A stretch of DNA of 64,000 nt from Tumebacillus algifaecis. GTDB lineage: Bacteria > Bacillota > Bacilli > Tumebacillales > Tumebacillaceae. Where the stretch lies: contig NZ_CP022657.1 in assembly GCF_002243515.1 (NCBI RefSeq), positions 1,727,001 through 1,791,000 of the forward strand, read 5' to 3'. The notes below the pieces were generated by a model. It was not told the origin of the DNA. It worked only from the letters and a program-made list of their open reading frames with translations, and searched no databases. This document shows positions 1 to 7,811 of the stretch, one piece after another; the first letter of the stretch is position 1, and each line of letters begins with the position of its first letter. A program made the translations under genes and the position numbers.

Positions 1-497
1 ATGATCTCGACGCTGGCCTTCAAGCCGATTTGGTCTTCCAGCGATCCGATCACGCTATCGTCGAGCGAATAGTGGACGACAGTGTAGCCGACACAGTGGT
101 AGCGCGACGCATCGGGCGTCAATTCCTGCAAGTGACGTTCAGCTTGCTGAACGGCGGTCAGTTCCAAGGCGAGGACCACGTCGCGAGTGACGCGTTCCCC
201 TTGAATGTTGCGATCGACGCGGGCGCGAACCGTTTTCAACGAGCGTCCTGCCGCTGCCACCGCCACTTTGCGCAGCGGGCCGGTTTTGCTTTCCAGTCTG
301 GTTTTCACTTTGCGAATCACATCGGCGACCAATGAGACATCGTGGATCTGCCCGTCGAGCATGGCTCGAGTGGCATGTTCCTCGGCGACGGTGGCGGCAA
401 TTTCGAGCTGCCCCTCCTGATTGAAGCGGGCGACGAGGCCGACAACCGATCGTGTGCCGATGTCGAGCGCAAAGATCTGTTCATCGTGCTGAGCCAA
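1..497 (-). CDS. FtsA/PilM-type actin-like ATPase, partial (3' end outside window)
   Basis: Only the first 165 codons are in the window; the stop lies beyond base 1. From a TTG start at 497, behind the purine-rich GAAAGAGGGGAC, the protein begins with FALDIGTRSVVGLV. This matches the phosphate-1 loop of actin-like ATPases of the FtsA/PilM/EutJ fold. The following segment (LEIAATVAEEHATRAMLDGQ, then a charged helix with KVKTRL and KVAVAAAGRSL) fits the start of an FtsA-like nucleotide-binding lobe with its inserted 1C/SHS2 region. FtsA proteins tether division filaments to the membrane and PilM serves type IV pili; I cannot choose between them without the C-terminus. The gene lies 26 bp downstream of the threonine ammonia-lyase stop on the same strand, so it may be co-transcribed with it. 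Confidence 0.7.
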   Translation of the reverse strand, partial: MAQHDEQIFALDIGTRSVVGLVARFNQEGQLEIAATVAEEHATRAMLDGQIHDVSLVADVIRKVKTRLESKTGPLRKVAVAAAGRSLKTVRARVDRNIQGERVTRDVVLALELTAVQQAERHLQELTPDASRYHCVGYTVVHYSLDDSVIGSLEDQIGLKASVEI

Positions 498-523
498 GCG
501 AAGGTCCCCTCTTTCCAAAAAGA

Positions 524-1729
524 TTATCGGGTGATGACCGCGAAGCCTTTTTCCTGTAAGCGCTTCAAAATCCGGTCTTGGTGAGCATGGTCGCGCGTCT
601 CGATGTCGATTTCAACTTCCGCTTCCCCGAGCATGACGCGAGAGCCCATGCGGTGATGTTGGATGCCGATGATGTTGGCGCGTTCTTCGGCGAAAATGCC
701 GAGGATGTCCTGAAGGACGCCCGGTTTGTCCGAGACGGTGGTGTTGATGCGCAGGTAGCGCCCAGCCTCGACCAGACCGCGCTCGATGATCCGCGACAGG
801 AAGTTCACATCCACGTTGCCTCCAGAGATCAGCACCGCCACTTTTTTGTCGCGGAAGGGGAGTTTGTCGTAGAGGACGGCTGCTAAACCAGTCGCGCCTG
901 CCCCTTCGACGACCATCTTGTTGCGCTCGACGGCGAGCAGCATGGCGCGGGCGATCTCTTCTTCTTCGACGGTGACGATGTGATCGACATATTGCTGCGT
1001 CAAGCGATAGGTGGAATCGCCAGGGCGGCGCACGCAAATCCCATCGGCGATCGTCGCCACCTTATCGAGTGTGCTGATCTCGCCCGCTTCAATCGAAGTC
1101 TTCATACAAGCGGCACCTGCCGCTTCCACACCGACGATTTGAATGTCTGGTTTGACCAGTTTGGCGGCCAGTGCGATACCAGCGATCAGCCCGCCGCCGC
1201 CGATCGGGGCGACGAGCGCGTCAACGTCGGGCAATTGTTCAAGGATTTCCAAAGCGATCGTGCCTTGACCTGCGATCACCGACGGGTCGTCAAAGGCATG
1301 GACGAACGTCAATCCGCGCTCCTGTTGCAGTTCCAAAGCTTTGGCATACGCTTCATCGTAGTTGCTACCGTGCAACACGACCTGTGCGCCGTAGCGTGCG
1401 GTCGCTTCCACTTTCGACAGCGCTGCTGCTTCCGGCATGACGATGATGCAGGGGATGCCTGCGTTGTTCGCGCCGTACGCCACACCCTGCGCATGGTTGC
1501 CAGCAGAGGCTGCGATCACTCCGCGCTCGCGCTCGGCGGTGGTCAGCGTGGCAATTTTGTGGAATGCCCCGCGAATCTTGAAGGAACCAGTCTTTTGCAG
1601 GTTCTCCAGCTTCATGTAAATCTCGTTGTGCGAAAGGTCGGAAAACGTTTTCGAATAGTCGAGCGGGGTATTGTGAATGACGCCTTTCAAATTGGCGCGG
1701 GCAGTGAGAAAATCATTTTTTGTGATCAA
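524..1729 (-). CDS. ilvA: threonine ammonia-lyase with one C-terminal ACT domain
   Basis: PLP enzyme deaminating threonine to 2-oxobutanoate, the entry step of isoleucine synthesis. The PLP lysine is in NLQKTGSFKIRGAF (Lys51 from the chosen start), the phosphate-binding glycine loop GGGGLIAG is at about 177-184, and an ACT domain with DKPGVLQDI starts near residue 325. With 401 residues and a single ACT domain it belongs to the one-ACT form, shorter than the long two-ACT IlvA and longer than ACT-less TdcB. I prefer the TTG at 1729, because AAAGGTG stands about 8 nt before it; the in-frame GTG at 1738 overlaps that site. The ACT domain suggests allosteric control by isoleucine or valine. It is transcribed away from hisC. 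Confidence 0.9.
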   Translation of the reverse strand: MITKNDFLTARANLKGVIHNTPLDYSKTFSDLSHNEIYMKLENLQKTGSFKIRGAFHKIATLTTAERERGVIAASAGNHAQGVAYGANNAGIPCIIVMPEAAALSKVEATARYGAQVVLHGSNYDEAYAKALELQQERGLTFVHAFDDPSVIAGQGTIALEILEQLPDVDALVAPIGGGGLIAGIALAAKLVKPDIQIVGVEAAGAACMKTSIEAGEISTLDKVATIADGICVRRPGDSTYRLTQQYVDHIVTVEEEEIARAMLLAVERNKMVVEGAGATGLAAVLYDKLPFRDKKVAVLISGGNVDVNFLSRIIERGLVEAGRYLRINTTVSDKPGVLQDILGIFAEERANIIGIQHHRMGSRVMLGEAEVEIDIETRDHAHQDRILKRLQEKGFAVITR

Positions 1730-1761
1730 AACAAGCACACCTTTCTATGCAGACACTTCTA

Positions 1762-1790
1762 TTGTCAATGGAGTTGTTATGTGCTATAAT
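1762..1790 (+). promoter_or_regulatory. sigma-A type promoter for hisC
   Basis: TTGTCA (1762-1767) and a perfect TATAAT (1785-1790) are separated by 17 bp. They lie about 125 bp upstream of the hisC start in the intergenic region divergent from ilvA. No riboswitch or T-box consensus was recognised in the leader. Confidence 0.7.
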
Positions 1791-1913
1791 CGGGATTAAA
1801 TTTTATGCTTTGCCGTGTTACAGTGAAGAAGCAATAGACAAATGGTGACAAGAATCTATTACATTCTACCATGAAAATCATGCATGAAAACAGCGTTCGG
1901 GAGGCATCGGTCC

Positions 1914-3035
1914 ATGTCACAAGAAATTTTGATCAATGTGCGGAAAAATCTGTTTGAGATTACGCCTTATGCGCCGGGGAAACCGATTTCCGATGTGAAG
2001 CGGGAGTTCGGGTTGACCGATGTCACCAAGCTTGCGTCGAACGAAAATCCGCTGGGGCCGTCGAAGCGGGCTCAGCAAGCGATCTTAGAAGCTTTGCAAG
2101 AGGTGAACCGCTATCCGGATGGCGGCGCCGTTTTGTTAAAAGAAGCGCTGAGCGATGCCGTTGGGATTCCGACCCAGCAGATCCTGATCGGCAATGGATC
2201 GGATGACTTGATCAAGCTGACGTCAGAAACGTTTTTGAATCCAGGCGATGAGATCGTCGTTCCGTCACCCTCTTTTTCACAGTATTGGTTTGGTGCGAAA
2301 TTGATGGATGCGAAAACGGTAGCTGTACCGCTCACCTCCAATTTTGAATATGACTTGGACGCGATGCTGGCAGCGGTGACCACGAAGACAAAGATCCTCT
2401 TCCTTTGCTCGCCGAACAATCCGACCGGTACGTATATTCGTGAAGAGGCGTTGCAGAGGTTTCTCGACCTTGTGCCGTCCCACGTCTTGGTGATTCTCGA
2501 CGAGGCGTACAATGAGTACGTGACCGAGGCCGATTATGCACAAGGAATTGATTTCCTGAAGCGCGGGTACAATGTACTTGTCATGCGCACGTTTTCGAAG
2601 ATGTACGGGCTGGCCGGACTGCGTTTGGGATATGTGTTCGGACCGATGGAAGTGCTCGATGCGATCAACCGCGCTCGCGAACCGTTTAATGCGAACATGC
2701 TGGCACAAGTCGGTGCTGTTGCAGCATTGACCGATCTTGAGCATGTGGAGGCGTCGCGGATTCAGAATCGTGCGGGCTTTGACCAACTGCAATCCGGGCT
2801 TTCGAAATTAGGATATACGGTTGTGCCGTCACAGGGGAATTTCCTGATCTTTGATACAGGTCTGGATGATCGAGCGTTGTTTGACGCTCTGTTGCGCGAA
2901 GGAGTGATCGTGCGCGGCGGGACGGCTCTCGGAATTCCGGGGTACCTGCGTGTCTCGATCGGACTGGCCGAGGAAAATGAACGCTTTTTGGGTGCCTTTG
3001 AAAAGGTGGTTTCCAGCATAGGCCAAAAGGTGTAA
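1914..3035 (+). CDS. hisC: histidinol-phosphate aminotransferase
   Basis: Fold-type I PLP aminotransferase of 373 residues that converts imidazole acetol-phosphate to histidinol-phosphate and, in Bacillales, often also serves in aromatic amino acid synthesis. Visible motifs are NENPLGPS near 43-50, CSPNNPTG (165-172), DEAYNEY (196-202), the PLP lysine in RTFSKMYGLAGLR (Lys229) and the C-terminal RVSIG. An in-frame start at 1884 exists, but GGGAGG eight bases before 1914 and the family-like N-terminus MSQEILINVRKNL favour 1914. It is followed 37 bp later by the DAHP synthase gene, so it probably shares a message with it, as hisC sits among aromatic genes in Bacillus. Confidence 0.93.
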   Translation: MSQEILINVRKNLFEITPYAPGKPISDVKREFGLTDVTKLASNENPLGPSKRAQQAILEALQEVNRYPDGGAVLLKEALSDAVGIPTQQILIGNGSDDLIKLTSETFLNPGDEIVVPSPSFSQYWFGAKLMDAKTVAVPLTSNFEYDLDAMLAAVTTKTKILFLCSPNNPTGTYIREEALQRFLDLVPSHVLVILDEAYNEYVTEADYAQGIDFLKRGYNVLVMRTFSKMYGLAGLRLGYVFGPMEVLDAINRAREPFNANMLAQVGAVAALTDLEHVEASRIQNRAGFDQLQSGLSKLGYTVVPSQGNFLIFDTGLDDRALFDALLREGVIVRGGTALGIPGYLRVSIGLAEENERFLGAFEKVVSSIGQKV

Positions 3036-3072
3036 AATAGACTTGATTCAATTATGAGCTGAGAGGAGTAAG

Positions 3073-4170
3073 ATGAGCATGAGCAAAGAGAGATTTGAGG
3101 AATTGCGCAGCCAACTTGATGAGGTGAACCTTGAGATTCTGGAGGTCTTAAATCGTCGGGCCGAACTGGTGTCCGAGATTGGCTTGCTCAAGAGCGGCAA
3201 GGGGACGGAGCGATTCGACCCGATCCGCGAGAAGGAAATGCTAGATAAATTGATCCCGGCCAACAAAGGGCCGTTCCCAGATGATACGATTCGTCATCTG
3301 TTCAAACAGATCTTCCAGGCATCGCTCGGATTGCTGGAAGAAGAGAAGAAATCGCTGTTGATCTCTCGCAAGAACCAGTCGCAGGACACGATCGTACAGG
3401 TGGGGCCGTTGGCAATTGGCGGCGGTGATCCTGTGATCATTTCCGGTCCGTGCTCCGTCGAGTCGGCAGGGCAGATGGAAGCGGTCGCCTCGCATCTGAA
3501 AAACGAGGGCATCATGTTGCTTCGCGGCGGAGCGTACAAGCCGCGGACCTCTCCTTATGACTTCCAAGGTCTCGGTAAAGAGGGCTTGAAAATTTTGAGC
3601 GAGACGGCGAAGCGCCACGGCATGGTCTGCGTGTCGGAGATCGTGGCACCTGAAGATGTCGAGATGGCGTGTGAGTACCTCGATGTGATCCAGATCGGGG
3701 CGCGCAACATGCAGAACTTCGAGCTGTTAAAAGCGGCAGGCTCGGTGCGCAAGCCGATCTTGCTCAAGCGCGGTTTGTCTGCCACCATCGAGGAACTGCT
3801 CTATGCGGCCGAATATATCGCATCGCGGGGCAATGATCAGATCATTCTGTGTGAGCGCGGAATTCGCACGTATGAGAAGGCGACGCGCAACACGCTCGAT
3901 ATTTCGGCTGTCCCGATTTTGAAGCAGGAATCGCACTTGCCAGTTGTCGTGGACATCGCACACTCGACCGGACGCAAAGACATCATCCTCCCGATTGCCA
4001 AAGCGGCGATCGCTGTTGGTGCAGACGGCTTGATCGTGGAGACGCACAACGAGCCTGCGGTCGCGCTGTCCGATGCCAAACAACAGCTGGACTTGCCGCA
4101 GTTCAGCACTTTGATGAACCAACTTCGCCAAAGCGGCTTTTTGAAAGACGCTGTGCAGGCGAACTCCTAA
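3073..4170 (+). CDS. aroF: bifunctional chorismate mutase / 3-deoxy-7-phosphoheptulonate synthase
   Basis: Catalyses the first committed shikimate-pathway step (PEP + erythrose-4-phosphate to DAHP). Residues 1-90 form an AroQ-type chorismate mutase helical domain ([31 protein letters not shown]), which in this architecture acts mainly as the feedback sensor for chorismate or prephenate. The catalytic barrel follows, with [27 protein letters not shown] and [10 protein letters not shown]. The length (365 aa) fits the Bacillus AroA(G) type. AGGAG lies four bases before the ATG at 3073; a second ATG is two codons later. It probably forms a two-gene operon with hisC and ends in a strong terminator. 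Confidence 0.93.
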   Translation: MSMSKERFEELRSQLDEVNLEILEVLNRRAELVSEIGLLKSGKGTERFDPIREKEMLDKLIPANKGPFPDDTIRHLFKQIFQASLGLLEEEKKSLLISRKNQSQDTIVQVGPLAIGGGDPVIISGPCSVESAGQMEAVASHLKNEGIMLLRGGAYKPRTSPYDFQGLGKEGLKILSETAKRHGMVCVSEIVAPEDVEMACEYLDVIQIGARNMQNFELLKAAGSVRKPILLKRGLSATIEELLYAAEYIASRGNDQIILCERGIRTYEKATRNTLDISAVPILKQESHLPVVVDIAHSTGRKDIILPIAKAAIAVGADGLIVETHNEPAVALSDAKQQLDLPQFSTLMNQLRQSGFLKDAVQANS

Positions 4171-4180
4171 TAGCAGACAA

Positions 4181-4212
4181 AAGCCCTGACCATCATTGGT
4201 CAGGGCTTTTTT
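4181..4212 (+). terminator. rho-independent terminator after aroF
   Basis: The stem AAGCCCTGACC pairs with GGTCAGGGCTT around a short loop and is followed by a T run. It starts 10 bp past the aroF stop. Confidence 0.9.
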
Positions 4213-4253
4213 AGCATTATTACTAGGAACAGCAATGAGCGGCTGTTAAACGA

Positions 4254-4285
4254 GAAGAGCCCTGCCGTTACGGTCAGGGCTCTTC
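4254..4285 (-). terminator. hairpin at the 3' side of the copper operon
   Basis: A perfect 11-bp stem, GAAGAGCCCTG with CAGGGCTCTTC, encloses a small inner CCG-TTA-CGG hairpin. It lies 18 bp beyond the stop of the minus-strand YcnI gene. The T tract on that strand is weak (CTCGTTTAA), so it may stop transcription only partly or stabilise the 3' end. Confidence 0.55.
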
Positions 4286-4303
4286 GTTGCATCTCGGTAT
4301 GGA

Positions 4304-4951
4304 TTAACGTTTGCGGAACAGGGAGATCAGCGAGAGAAGCAGGGCGCCGCCCGACAGGACGAGGGGCCAGGTGTTGCTGGAGGTGGTTGCTTCTTCAGCT
4401 TTGTCGCCATGGTCCGTTTGATCAGCATGCTCGTGTTCTGTACTGCCCGTGCCGCCGTGGTGGTCTTCGCCAGCAGCCGCAGCGGTCAAGGTGGTGACAG
4501 ATGCGGGGGTGTTGGAATCGGGAGCGCCTGTCCATTCGACGACAGAGTTGTCCGCGTAGGTCTGGAACGCCTTGAAGACCAGCGTGCCTTCGCCTACCTC
4601 TTTCGGATTGGCGCCGACAAATTCGAACTCGGTAAACTCATGCTGTTTGATCCCACTGTCGCTCGGGGCCGTCCAGGTGATCGCTTTGTTCACGCCTTCT
4701 GAATCTTTTTCAAATTCATAACTCCAGTTGGGAATCGGCTTCACGGTGGAGACTTTCATGCCGGTCGGAAATTCGACGCGAACTTTCACGGTGTTGATTT
4801 CTTTTTCAACGGGCACGCGGACCGTGTATTTTTCATAAGCGCCTGTCTTCGTCTCTTTCGGCCAGACGGTGACATGAGCGGAAGCAGTTCCGGCAAACAG
4901 GGTGAGGGCAGCGGTAGCGATGACAGCAATAGCGATTGGTTTCATTTTCAT
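4304..4951 (-). CDS. YcnI-family (DUF1775) copper-associated exported membrane protein
   Basis: 215 residues. A signal peptide (about 1-25, ending TASA) leaves His26 as the mature N-terminal residue, followed by VTVWP. Known YcnI proteins use this N-terminal histidine with a conserved glutamate to bind Cu(II). The DUF1775 beta-sandwich spans about 26-150. A low-complexity His/Asp/Glu-rich linker (EDHHGG, TEHEHADQTDHGD) could also bind metal, and a C-terminal membrane helix ends in basic FRKR, anchoring the domain outside the cell. It lies 19 bp downstream of the CopC-CopD gene, the same pairing as ycnJ-ycnI in Bacillus subtilis. The likely role is extracytoplasmic copper handling or delivery. 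Confidence 0.85.
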   Translation of the reverse strand: MKMKPIAIAVIATAALTLFAGTASAHVTVWPKETKTGAYEKYTVRVPVEKEINTVKVRVEFPTGMKVSTVKPIPNWSYEFEKDSEGVNKAITWTAPSDSGIKQHEFTEFEFVGANPKEVGEGTLVFKAFQTYADNSVVEWTGAPDSNTPASVTTLTAAAAGEDHHGGTGSTEHEHADQTDHGDKAEEATTSSNTWPLVLSGGALLLSLISLFRKR

Positions 4952-4970
4952 AGTAGGTTCCTCCTCAAGA

Positions 4971-6206
4971 TTAGGGGTACGCGATCATGCTCATCCAGAT
5001 GCCTGCCAGGATCACCAGCAGGCCGATCAGCCATTCGACGCGCAGCAGAGACTGCGACAACGCGTTTGCGTCTTTGCGCCAGCGTAGCGATTGAATCACA
5101 GCGAAGACCAGCATCACAGCCATCAGGCCAATTTTGCTGAACAACAGACCACTCCACCAAGCATTTGCGGCCAGTACCAAGCTCCAGTCGGTCTGGATGC
5201 TGACCAGCACTACGCCGCTCAGGGCCACCATGGCGGAAGCGGCAAGAAATACGCGCAGGAAGAAGGAGCGGAAGCGGCTTCGATCAAGCGGTCGCCGCCA
5301 AATCAGCAACAGGTAGAGCAAGCCGCCAAGCCACAGCGCGATCGACAGCAGATGCAACATGCGCAGGACGAGCGCCAACCACATCGGTTCGCTGGAAAAA
5401 GCATGTCCGCTCAGCGCAAGGTTGATTGTCAACAGCCCAAAGAGCAGCGTTGGCCAGCTGCTCGCCATGCCCGGCACAGCGAACAACAGCAGCAAGAGCA
5501 GTTGTATGAGAATCATCACCAGAAACGGCGTCTCGATCAGAATCTCGAACCGTCCCTCTGTGAAGACGGCAGAAAGCGCATCGCTTTGCAACAGGGTCAG
5601 GTTGGTGATCCCTTCGCCAAGCGTCAACAAAAGTAGCAAGGCCCAGCCAAATTTTTTCCAGCGCCCGAGCAGTTCGGACGCTTGTGGCAATCCGATTCGC
5701 TTGGCGTACCAAGAGAGCAGATACAGTCCACCCGCCATCAGCAGTACGCATTCGGCAACGTCGCGCAGGATCATGTGCAGCGTGGTGTTGAGCTCCTGAT
5801 CGATCGCGGCGTCTGTGTTGATCGGCGCGATCTGTTCGGACACCTGATGAAGTGAAAAGGAGACTTGACCGTTTATTTTATGGCCGTCCTCTGAGATGAC
5901 ACTCCACAATATTCGATAACTTCCCGCTTCCAAATCGGCGGGCAACTCTGTGTACGCTTCGGAGGCGTTACCTTTGGTTAGCTGGGGTGGCGGCAAGTTG
6001 AGGCGCTCAGCGTCCCAGTTATAAAGGTGAAGTTCGATCAGTTCTGGCTCCAGCGGTTCGCTGAACAACAGCCGTATCTCGCCTGAATGATGTAGCAAAT
6101 CGCCATCTGCCGGCGTGCTTTGCAACAGTGTCGCATGGGCAAAGGCCGGAGTGGTTAACAGGCAGAGAAACAGCAGGCACAGCCCGAGCAGAGCACTTTT
6201 TTTCAT
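4971..6206 (-). CDS. CopC-CopD fusion copper resistance/uptake protein (YcnJ-like)
   Basis: 411 residues. The signal peptide MKKSALLGLCLLFLCLLTT...AFA is followed by His24, the expected N-terminal copper ligand of CopC. The CopC domain (about 24-120) carries STPADGDLL, LLFSEPLEPE and the conserved SEDGHKINGQVSFSLH. The rest is a CopD-type domain of about eight membrane helices with intramembrane histidines (HMILRDV, SGHAFSSEP, RMLHLLSIALWLGG). B. subtilis YcnJ is longer; the C-terminal extension is absent here. The ATG at 6206 is chosen because CAGGTG precedes it by six bases; the GTG at 6215 lies inside that ribosome site. The predicted role is copper uptake or transfer across the membrane with YcnI. 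Confidence 0.87.
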   Translation of the reverse strand: MKKSALLGLCLLFLCLLTTPAFAHATLLQSTPADGDLLHHSGEIRLLFSEPLEPELIELHLYNWDAERLNLPPPQLTKGNASEAYTELPADLEAGSYRILWSVISEDGHKINGQVSFSLHQVSEQIAPINTDAAIDQELNTTLHMILRDVAECVLLMAGGLYLLSWYAKRIGLPQASELLGRWKKFGWALLLLLTLGEGITNLTLLQSDALSAVFTEGRFEILIETPFLVMILIQLLLLLLFAVPGMASSWPTLLFGLLTINLALSGHAFSSEPMWLALVLRMLHLLSIALWLGGLLYLLLIWRRPLDRSRFRSFFLRVFLAASAMVALSGVVLVSIQTDWSLVLAANAWWSGLLFSKIGLMAVMLVFAVIQSLRWRKDANALSQSLLRVEWLIGLLVILAGIWMSMIAYP

Positions 6207-6294
6207 GCGTTTCACCTGATTTCGTCAGCTTGTTTGAATCTGCTCTAACTATACGTGGAGAGATGGGCAGTCTATATGGCTCAACTGGGCTATT

Positions 6295-6324
6295 TTTGTG
6301 AACGCCTGCCCCGACTTTGTGAAC
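6295..6324. repeat. direct repeat TTTGTGAAC x2, 21 bp apart, between divergent metal genes
   Basis: TTTGTGAAC occurs at 6295-6303 and again at 6316-6324 in the same orientation. The centre-to-centre distance is 21 bp, two helical turns, so both copies face the same side of the DNA. They lie between the copper operon (minus) and the nickel/cobalt-type permease (plus). This is the geometry of an operator for a regulator binding tandem half-sites, but no regulator gene is adjacent. Confidence 0.45.
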
Positions 6325-6381
6325 ATTTAGGTTGACGGAAAGGGCGGTTCGATGGAAAATGAAACCGAAAGAGGTGAGTAG

Positions 6382-7098
6382 ATGGAAATAGGAATGCTGT
6401 CAGTTCTCGCATTTGGTTTTTTGCTCGGGATGAAGCATGCGATCGAACCGGATCATGTGATCGCCGTTTCGACCATCGCCTCGCAAAGCAAGAAACTGTG
6501 GCGGGCATCGCTTGCCGGAGTGTTCTGGGGCATTGGGCACACGGCGACCTTGTTTGTGGTCGGCCTGCTCCTGATGCTTGTCAAAAATGAAATTCCGGAA
6601 ACGTTGGCGATGTCACTTGAGTTTTGTGTCGGCATCATGCTGGTATATTTGGGATTGAACGCCCTGTTCAAGTTTGGCAAAAAGAAGGTACATGCCCATA
6701 CGCATGTGCACGGAGACGAGGAACACAATCATTTTCATGCACATCAACACATGGCAACTCATGACCACCAACATCCTCGCATTTCCTATCTGAAATCGGT
6801 CGTCATCGGTTTTATCCATGGTCTTGCTGGCAGTGCTGCGATGATGTTGCTGACGCTTGAAACGGTGGATTCGATCTGGCAAGCGATGTCGTTCATCTTG
6901 GTCTTCGGCTTGGGTACCGTGCTGAGTATGTTGCTGTTCACATCGGTGATCTCGATCCCGTTTATCGCCTCACAAAGCAAACCGCGTTTTCATACGCTGT
7001 TGATTCGCGTGACCGGAGGGGTTTCTACCGTGTTTGGCGTGTATTACATGTACGGTGTCGGTGTGAGCGACGGTTTGTTTCAACTTTTACTATCGTAA
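6382..7098 (+). CDS. UreH/NiCoT-like nickel or cobalt permease with histidine-rich loop
   Basis: 238-residue polytopic membrane protein. The first helix carries GMKHAIEPDHVIAV, the H-A-x(3-4)-D-H signature of nickel/cobalt transporters of the NiCoT/UreH/NicO group (His19, Asp24, His25). A second conserved helix has GIGHTATL. Between helices three and four a cytoplasmic loop at about 104-131 has twelve histidines in 28 residues (HAHTHVH, HNHFHAHQH, HDHQH), a probable metal-sequestering segment. GFIHGLAGS follows. GAGGTG lies five bases before the ATG. No urease or hydrogenase genes are in the window, so the ion (Ni, Co or possibly Cu, given the divergent copper operon) is undecided. Confidence 0.75.
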   Translation: MEIGMLSVLAFGFLLGMKHAIEPDHVIAVSTIASQSKKLWRASLAGVFWGIGHTATLFVVGLLLMLVKNEIPETLAMSLEFCVGIMLVYLGLNALFKFGKKKVHAHTHVHGDEEHNHFHAHQHMATHDHQHPRISYLKSVVIGFIHGLAGSAAMMLLTLETVDSIWQAMSFILVFGLGTVLSMLLFTSVISIPFIASQSKPRFHTLLIRVTGGVSTVFGVYYMYGVGVSDGLFQLLLS

Positions 7099-7132
7099 TT
7101 CTCAATCTAGAGTGAACAGATGCAGTATAGAC

Positions 7133-7169
7133 AAAAAAGCCATGATCTTTTCATCGATCATGGCTTTTC
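7133..7169. terminator. bidirectional terminator between permease and response regulator
   Basis: AAAAGCCATGATC pairs with GATCATGGCTTTT, with A and T runs flanking it for both directions. The stop codon of the minus-strand response regulator (7158-7160) lies inside the downstream arm. Confidence 0.85.
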
Positions 7170-7811
7170 TCGTTGAAATCCGTGTCTCACCGCATAAGCG
7201 GCAAGTTGTACGCGATTGTCGAGGTTTAATTTGTCGAGGATGTTCTTGATATGGTTCTTCACCGTATTTTCTGCGATCACCAGCCGTTCGGCGACCTGTT
7301 TGTTCGTGTCGCCGCCCGCCACACAGGCCAGAATTTCCCGCTCGCGACCTGTCAGCAGGGCAGGAGATGGGTCATCAGGCGCTTTTTCAGTACGGAAGCC
7401 GTGCATGAGTCGGCCAGCAATTTCCCGGGGAATCTCGCCAGTTTCGTCGAGCAGTGCGTGCAGGTAGTGCATCCAGTCGTCGGGGTCAAGGTTTTTCAAC
7501 AGATAGCCCTGTGCCCCGTATTGAATGGCTGTGAACAGGTCGGCCACATCGTCTGACACGGTCAGCATGACGATCTTGACGGAGCTGTTCGACTTTTTGA
7601 TCAGGCGCGTCGCTTCCAAACCGTTCAACTTCGGCATATGGATGTCCATCAACACCAGGTCGGGGGCAAGCGTTGCACAAAGCTCGACCGCTTCTAGTCC
7701 GTTTTTGGCTTCTCCGATCAGTTCAAAAGGGTCTTCGCCGTCGAGCAAGGTGCGCACGGCATCGCGGGACAACGGATGATCGTCAGCGATCAGCACACGG
7801 TATTTGTTCAT
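7158..7811 (-). CDS. NarL/FixJ-family response regulator
   Basis: 217 residues. The receiver domain (1-120) has acidic Asp10-Asp11 and the phosphoacceptor Asp56 in DLVLMDIHMP. A LuxR-type helix-turn-helix follows (LTGREREILACVAGGDTNKQVAERL, ENTVKNHIKNILDKL). The ATG at 7811 is eight bases after GAGGAGG and overlaps the stop of the kinase gene in an ATGA arrangement, so the pair is translationally coupled; an upstream in-frame TTG would cover the ribosome site. Targets are unknown; the neighbouring stress protein and cbb3 oxidase genes on the same strand are plausible candidates by proximity only. Confidence 0.9.
   Translation of the reverse strand: MNKYRVLIADDHPLSRDAVRTLLDGEDPFELIGEAKNGLEAVELCATLAPDLVLMDIHMPKLNGLEATRLIKKSNSSVKIVMLTVSDDVADLFTAIQYGAQGYLLKNLDPDDWMHYLHALLDETGEIPREIAGRLMHGFRTEKAPDDPSPALLTGREREILACVAGGDTNKQVAERLVIAENTVKNHIKNILDKLNLDNRVQLAAYAVRHGFQREKP

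Noticed and set aside
980-1789. 269-codon plus-strand open frame opposite ilvA
   Set aside because: ilvA on the minus strand is complete with catalytic motifs; this frame has none and lacks a ribosome site.
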